A DNA stretch of 64,000 nucleotides from assembly GCA_018343915.1 (NCBI GenBank), contig JABRWF010000005.1, forward strand, positions 1,089,001-1,153,000. Direction: 5' to 3'. Each line of letters opens with the position of its first letter. The stretch's first letter is position 1. The position numbers and the translations under genes are program-made. Below, piece by piece: positions 61,056-64,000 of this stretch. The DNA is from Agroathelia rolfsii (lineage: Eukaryota; Basidiomycota; Agaricomycetes; Amylocorticiales; Amylocorticiaceae). Below the pieces are notes generated by a model that was not told where the DNA came from, made no database searches, and was given only the letters and a program-made list of their open reading frames with translations.

Positions 61056-62215
61056 TTAAAATACAGGTGCGGCGATGTCATCTTCAACCAGGACAAATGG
61101 ATGCATTTCAATTACCACCCTATGATCTTCTGCCCATTCTTTTATCTTGTCAAAATTACGGCACGTGTGCACTGTATCCAGCCTGACCGCTGCGATTTTC
61201 CAATTTTGGTGTCAATTTAATTCGGATGTGATCAAAGCGAATACTTACAAGATCTATTCATGACACTATTCCATTGCCATACGCTGGTACTAACTGTTAC
61301 AATTAATTAGCATCCTACAATGGTTATGAGTGACAAGAACAAACCATCAGAATGGCACATGATATACTGTCGCAAATCGTCAATGCAGTGTCCCATGTGT
61401 CTTTCCCATTCATCCGCAGGAAAAGGCCCAATAGCCCCGGTGACAGGGTCAGTGTAATAGTCGGCGTAAATTCCTCTTTGCAAGAGATTCTACTTATCCA
61501 GCGATCAGCATTCGTAGGGCTTCATGTATCGATTATGCCATCATCATACCAGACAATGTAATTGGTGAAGGACTGAAAGCCCTACAATATAATGGCTATC
61601 ATCATTTGGTGTAGGTAGGGTTTTGTTTTGTAAAAGACGGGCCTAGTCTTTCGGGATTCGTGAAAAGGCAACCTCTGGAGGATTCCAAACGCCATGTCAA
61701 GTCTAGGAAGAATACAAAGCACAGTAAGAGAAGTAACCGACCATCGTAGAGCTCACTCCACGCGGCGTCCACCTCATCCGATGGAGGCTGCCCATAAATG
61801 GATAGGTATTTTCCAAAACCAGGACTAAATGCCTTGGTCTGATACTCTATTGCCTCTTCAGAAGGTACTGCAAATTTAGTCGATTTCGGCCCTCAATAAA
61901 TTTACAAAACTACCACGCAGTCTTACAGTATACAGTCCGAATTGGGGCATGGGGAGATGGCGCCGCTAATTGACAGTCGACGTTTTTAATGTTTTTCCAC
62001 CATAGCATAGTTCCAAGCACCAAAACTAGAACAGTTTCTAGCAGCAATGCAACGAGAACCCTTCTTAGCTCGACATACCGCCTGAGGCGTGAGATAGACA
62101 GTCTGCCATCGACAGGCAAGTCGTAATCTTCATCCTCATCCTTGTTTCTCAAGTCTGGGATGTCAGAATAGCCATTTAAAACAAATGGTATGTAATCCTG
62201 TTCGGACGACGGCAT
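61056..62215 (-). CDS. UstYa-family (DUF3328) oxidase-like protein, apparent frameshift in exon 3
   Basis: Six exons on the minus strand: 62215-61927, 61867 to about 61738, 61702-61550, 61489-61345, 61293-61249 and 61189-61056, about 298 residues. The cytosolic head is followed by one membrane helix (VLVALLLETVLVLVLGTMLW). The family core follows: SEEAIEYQTKAFSPGFGKYL, GQPPSDEVDAAW, then the two HxxHC motifs LHQLHCL and HMGHCIDDLRQYIMC, then SVWQWN and LDTVHTCRNFDKIKEWA. These paired motifs are the likely metal or catalytic site. UstYa proteins carry out oxidative cyclisation or related tailoring in fungal peptide and other secondary metabolism. Exon 3 reads FGILQRLPFHESRKT in one frame and ARLLQNKTLPTPNDDSHYIV in another; one base appears missing near 61645. 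The exon 2 donor is also uncertain (GTTACT or GTCGGT). It is either a young pseudogene or a sequence error. No biosynthetic partners are seen nearby. Confidence 0.75.
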
Positions 62216-63105
62216 GATGGAAAAGACGAAAGTTCATTAGGACCTCGGAGTGGTGGCTGATACGTCGAACCCAGAGAAACATAGCACCGTTACCAGCATT
62301 ATTATCCAATGTTGCGGCATTAGATCGATCATAATCTCCCCTCCGACCACTCGCTGAGCTCAACTGACCGATCATGAATTCGTGATGTTACAATTATGAC
62401 CTGGTATCTGAGCCGCTATGTACACCAAGCACGATGGCGCAAATATTGCTTCGGTTCTGGTACCTGAATCCGTAGTTTCCTTTTGGACAAATCAATTACC
62501 CCACCGTATTGACCATCGCACCTCAGATGTTTGGGATGTCAATGCAAATTATGATTTAGCTCAGTGAACGTAGGCTCGACTTTCAAGTTAGTGGGTTATA
62601 CTAACGATACAGATAAATATCCAACCCATTCAAGTTCATATACACTGCTCAGTATGCTCACAGATAACCGAACTGTTATCAGCAAGAATTTTTGGAAAAC
62701 GCACACATGGTGAATGATAGCATTCTGCGAATGTTCATTTACCTGGAGTGAAAGTATCTCAGTTCCGCCCCCGGCTTCACAGGCATTCCCGTACAAAAGC
62801 CATACAATCAGACAGTTGCTCCAGTTTACTGATCGGTCTTTGTAATTACGCTTCATTTACTGATCTCAATCACAATGTGAATATCAATATAGGTGCTGCA
62901 ACAAAGTAAAGACAGTCTTCTTCAAGGGCCTATAATGCACGAGGTCATCGTCGCTAGTGATGGTGTCAGGGAACCCAGCCCCAAGGTCTATGCCAGAAAG
63001 CGTCCGCTGATTTTTAGTTAGGATACGTTGTGGCGAAATGGCATAAATTTGAACGGAATAACAAACCTATGCCTTGGTCTCACCTGTGAACTTTATTCTC
63101 CAGAC
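62216..63105. other. Intergenic, upstream of the UstYa-like gene
   Basis: A minus-strand frame at 62596-62856 (86 codons) has a hydrophobic stretch but no recognised family. No precursor-peptide gene with repeated cores was found. Confidence 0.5.
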
Positions 63106-63180
63106 ATGCACCTCAATATCATTTCCGCTTTTGCGGTGATCCTTAGCCTTACGGGGAGTCTTGCTGCTCCTGCTAATAAG
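63106..63180 (+). CDS. Possible first exon of a small secreted protein
   Basis: From the ATG at 63106 the frame encodes a textbook signal peptide, MHLNIISAFAVILSLTGSLA, followed by APANK and a GTTGGT donor at 63181. Downstream exons could not be joined with confidence. A segment near 63318-63360 reads NICCSMSMALSQSF and would suit a Cys-containing secreted protein. If real, it is a short effector-like or structural secreted protein; it may also be a relic. Confidence 0.3.
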
Positions 63181-63583
63181 GTTGGTCTAAGACACCTGCT
63201 TCTCTGTTTGTGTCCTCAAACTAACGCCTTTAAAACGCAAGGTAGTGTTGTCTACATACGACAGCATGAATATCTAACAGTCCACAGATTGACCGCAGTA
63301 TATATGACGGGACTAGGGTAGACGCAGAATATCTGCTGTAGTATGTCCATGGCTTTATCGCAATCATTCTATCCAGGCTGATGTCTCTTGCTATGTCATA
63401 GTGACAAAAGGCACGAACTTGTTCAAGGTACAGTCACTGCACAAAAAAAATGTCCGATTAAGGTGGTTTCACGGCTACATCTCCTTCCTCACAACACTTT
63501 CAACCCAAACAAAGTATACCATGTCATAGTAGACCCCTAATAACCCCATGTACATATGCAAAATATTTTCTTACATCAAATAA

Positions 63584-64000
63584 ACAATGTGTGAGCAAGT
63601 ACACAAACACCCCCATTAAGACCTATCTCTATGATTATCTACTCTGGGAGAAAATGAGTTACATCCTCAAAAACTATATGAAGTGCAGATTATTTTCCGA
63701 TTTTTTCTTGTATGAAAAGAATATGTAGTTGTTGAGATATAAACCAGGTGAACTAGGGCAAAACTGTCTAACTCCGTGCTAAAAGCACAATATACTTCCG
63801 TAAAGTTAACAAAATCTCTAACCACCTTACTTTTGATAGCTCAATTCCTCGACAGTCACATAGTCTTTTCATACAAGAAAAAACTGGAAAATAATCTGCA
63901 TTTCATCTAGTTTTTGAGGATGTAACTCATTTTCTCCCAGAGTAGATAATCATAGAGATAGGTCTTAATGGGGGTGTTTGTGTACTTGCTCACACATTGT
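63584..64000. mobile_element. Foldback element 3, cut by the right edge
   Basis: The sequence from 63584 (ACAATGTGTGAGCAAGT) inward to about 63735 is repeated inverted from 64000 back to about 63850, with only a few mismatches. The arms are about 150 bp and the spacer about 115 bp. The outer ends may lie further out: TTAAGGTGGTT at about 63457 has a partial complement, AACCACCTTA, inside the spacer near 63821. It shares no motif with the other two foldback elements, so it is a different family. No coding capacity. Confidence 0.8.

Noticed and set aside
1..64000. tRNA, rRNA or CRISPR features
   Set aside because: No T-loop/acceptor pairing convincing for a tRNA, no rRNA-like sequence and no regularly spaced repeats were found by eye.

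Overview
The window reads as nuclear DNA of a filamentous basidiomycete, most likely an Agaricomycete. Genes are intron-rich, and most introns are 50-75 bases long with GT..AG ends. The gene content is typically fungal: a Zn2Cys6 regulator, a UstYa-type protein, a DHA1-type MFS exporter and a large-subunit catalase. I found no bacterial, CRISPR or tRNA signal. All gene models below were built by hand from splice signals and reading-frame continuity. They have not been checked against RNA or a database.

Layout, left to right. 1-2147 (minus) is a gene with six tandem ubiquitin-like domains, one per exon; it runs off the left edge. 2.1-6.6 kb is mostly empty, with a decayed gene for a single-pass membrane protein at about 4.1-4.9 kb. 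6.7-16.9 kb is a compact same-strand block: MFS exporter, RNase P/MRP subunit RPP1, large catalase and a phospholipase-D-like protein. 16.9-27.1 kb is a 10-kb gene desert whose right third is full of simple sequence. 27.1-28.9 kb holds an alpha/beta hydrolase with a C-terminal peroxisome-type tripeptide.

30.4-39.4 kb is a decayed gene-family island. It has two direct copies of a multi-exon membrane-protein gene, both broken, and a third inverted 3' fragment. A 594-bp foldback element and a single-arm relic of the same family lie between them. 39.5-42.1 kb (minus) holds a Prx5-type peroxiredoxin and PEX19. 42.9-46.1 kb (plus) is a 900-residue Zn2Cys6 transcription factor divergent from PEX19. 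A second foldback element (46.66-47.32 kb) ends inside the 3' end of a frameshifted Asn/Gly/Ser/Tyr-rich reading frame.

47.9-54.9 kb has no gene I can recognise. It is followed by an HMG-box regulator (55.0-56.5 kb), the exosome subunit RRP46 (59.6-60.4 kb), a UstYa-family gene with one apparent frameshift (61.1-62.2 kb, minus), a possible signal-peptide exon (63.1 kb) and a third, unrelated foldback element cut by the right edge.

Themes: several products bear on peroxisomes or peroxide (catalase, peroxiredoxin, PEX19, PTS1-like hydrolase), but they are spread over 30 kb and form no obvious cluster. RPP1 and RRP46 are RNA-processing housekeeping genes. The most unusual items are the hexa-ubiquitin-like gene, the foldback elements, four GC-AG introns among 57 modelled, and the isolated UstYa-like gene.
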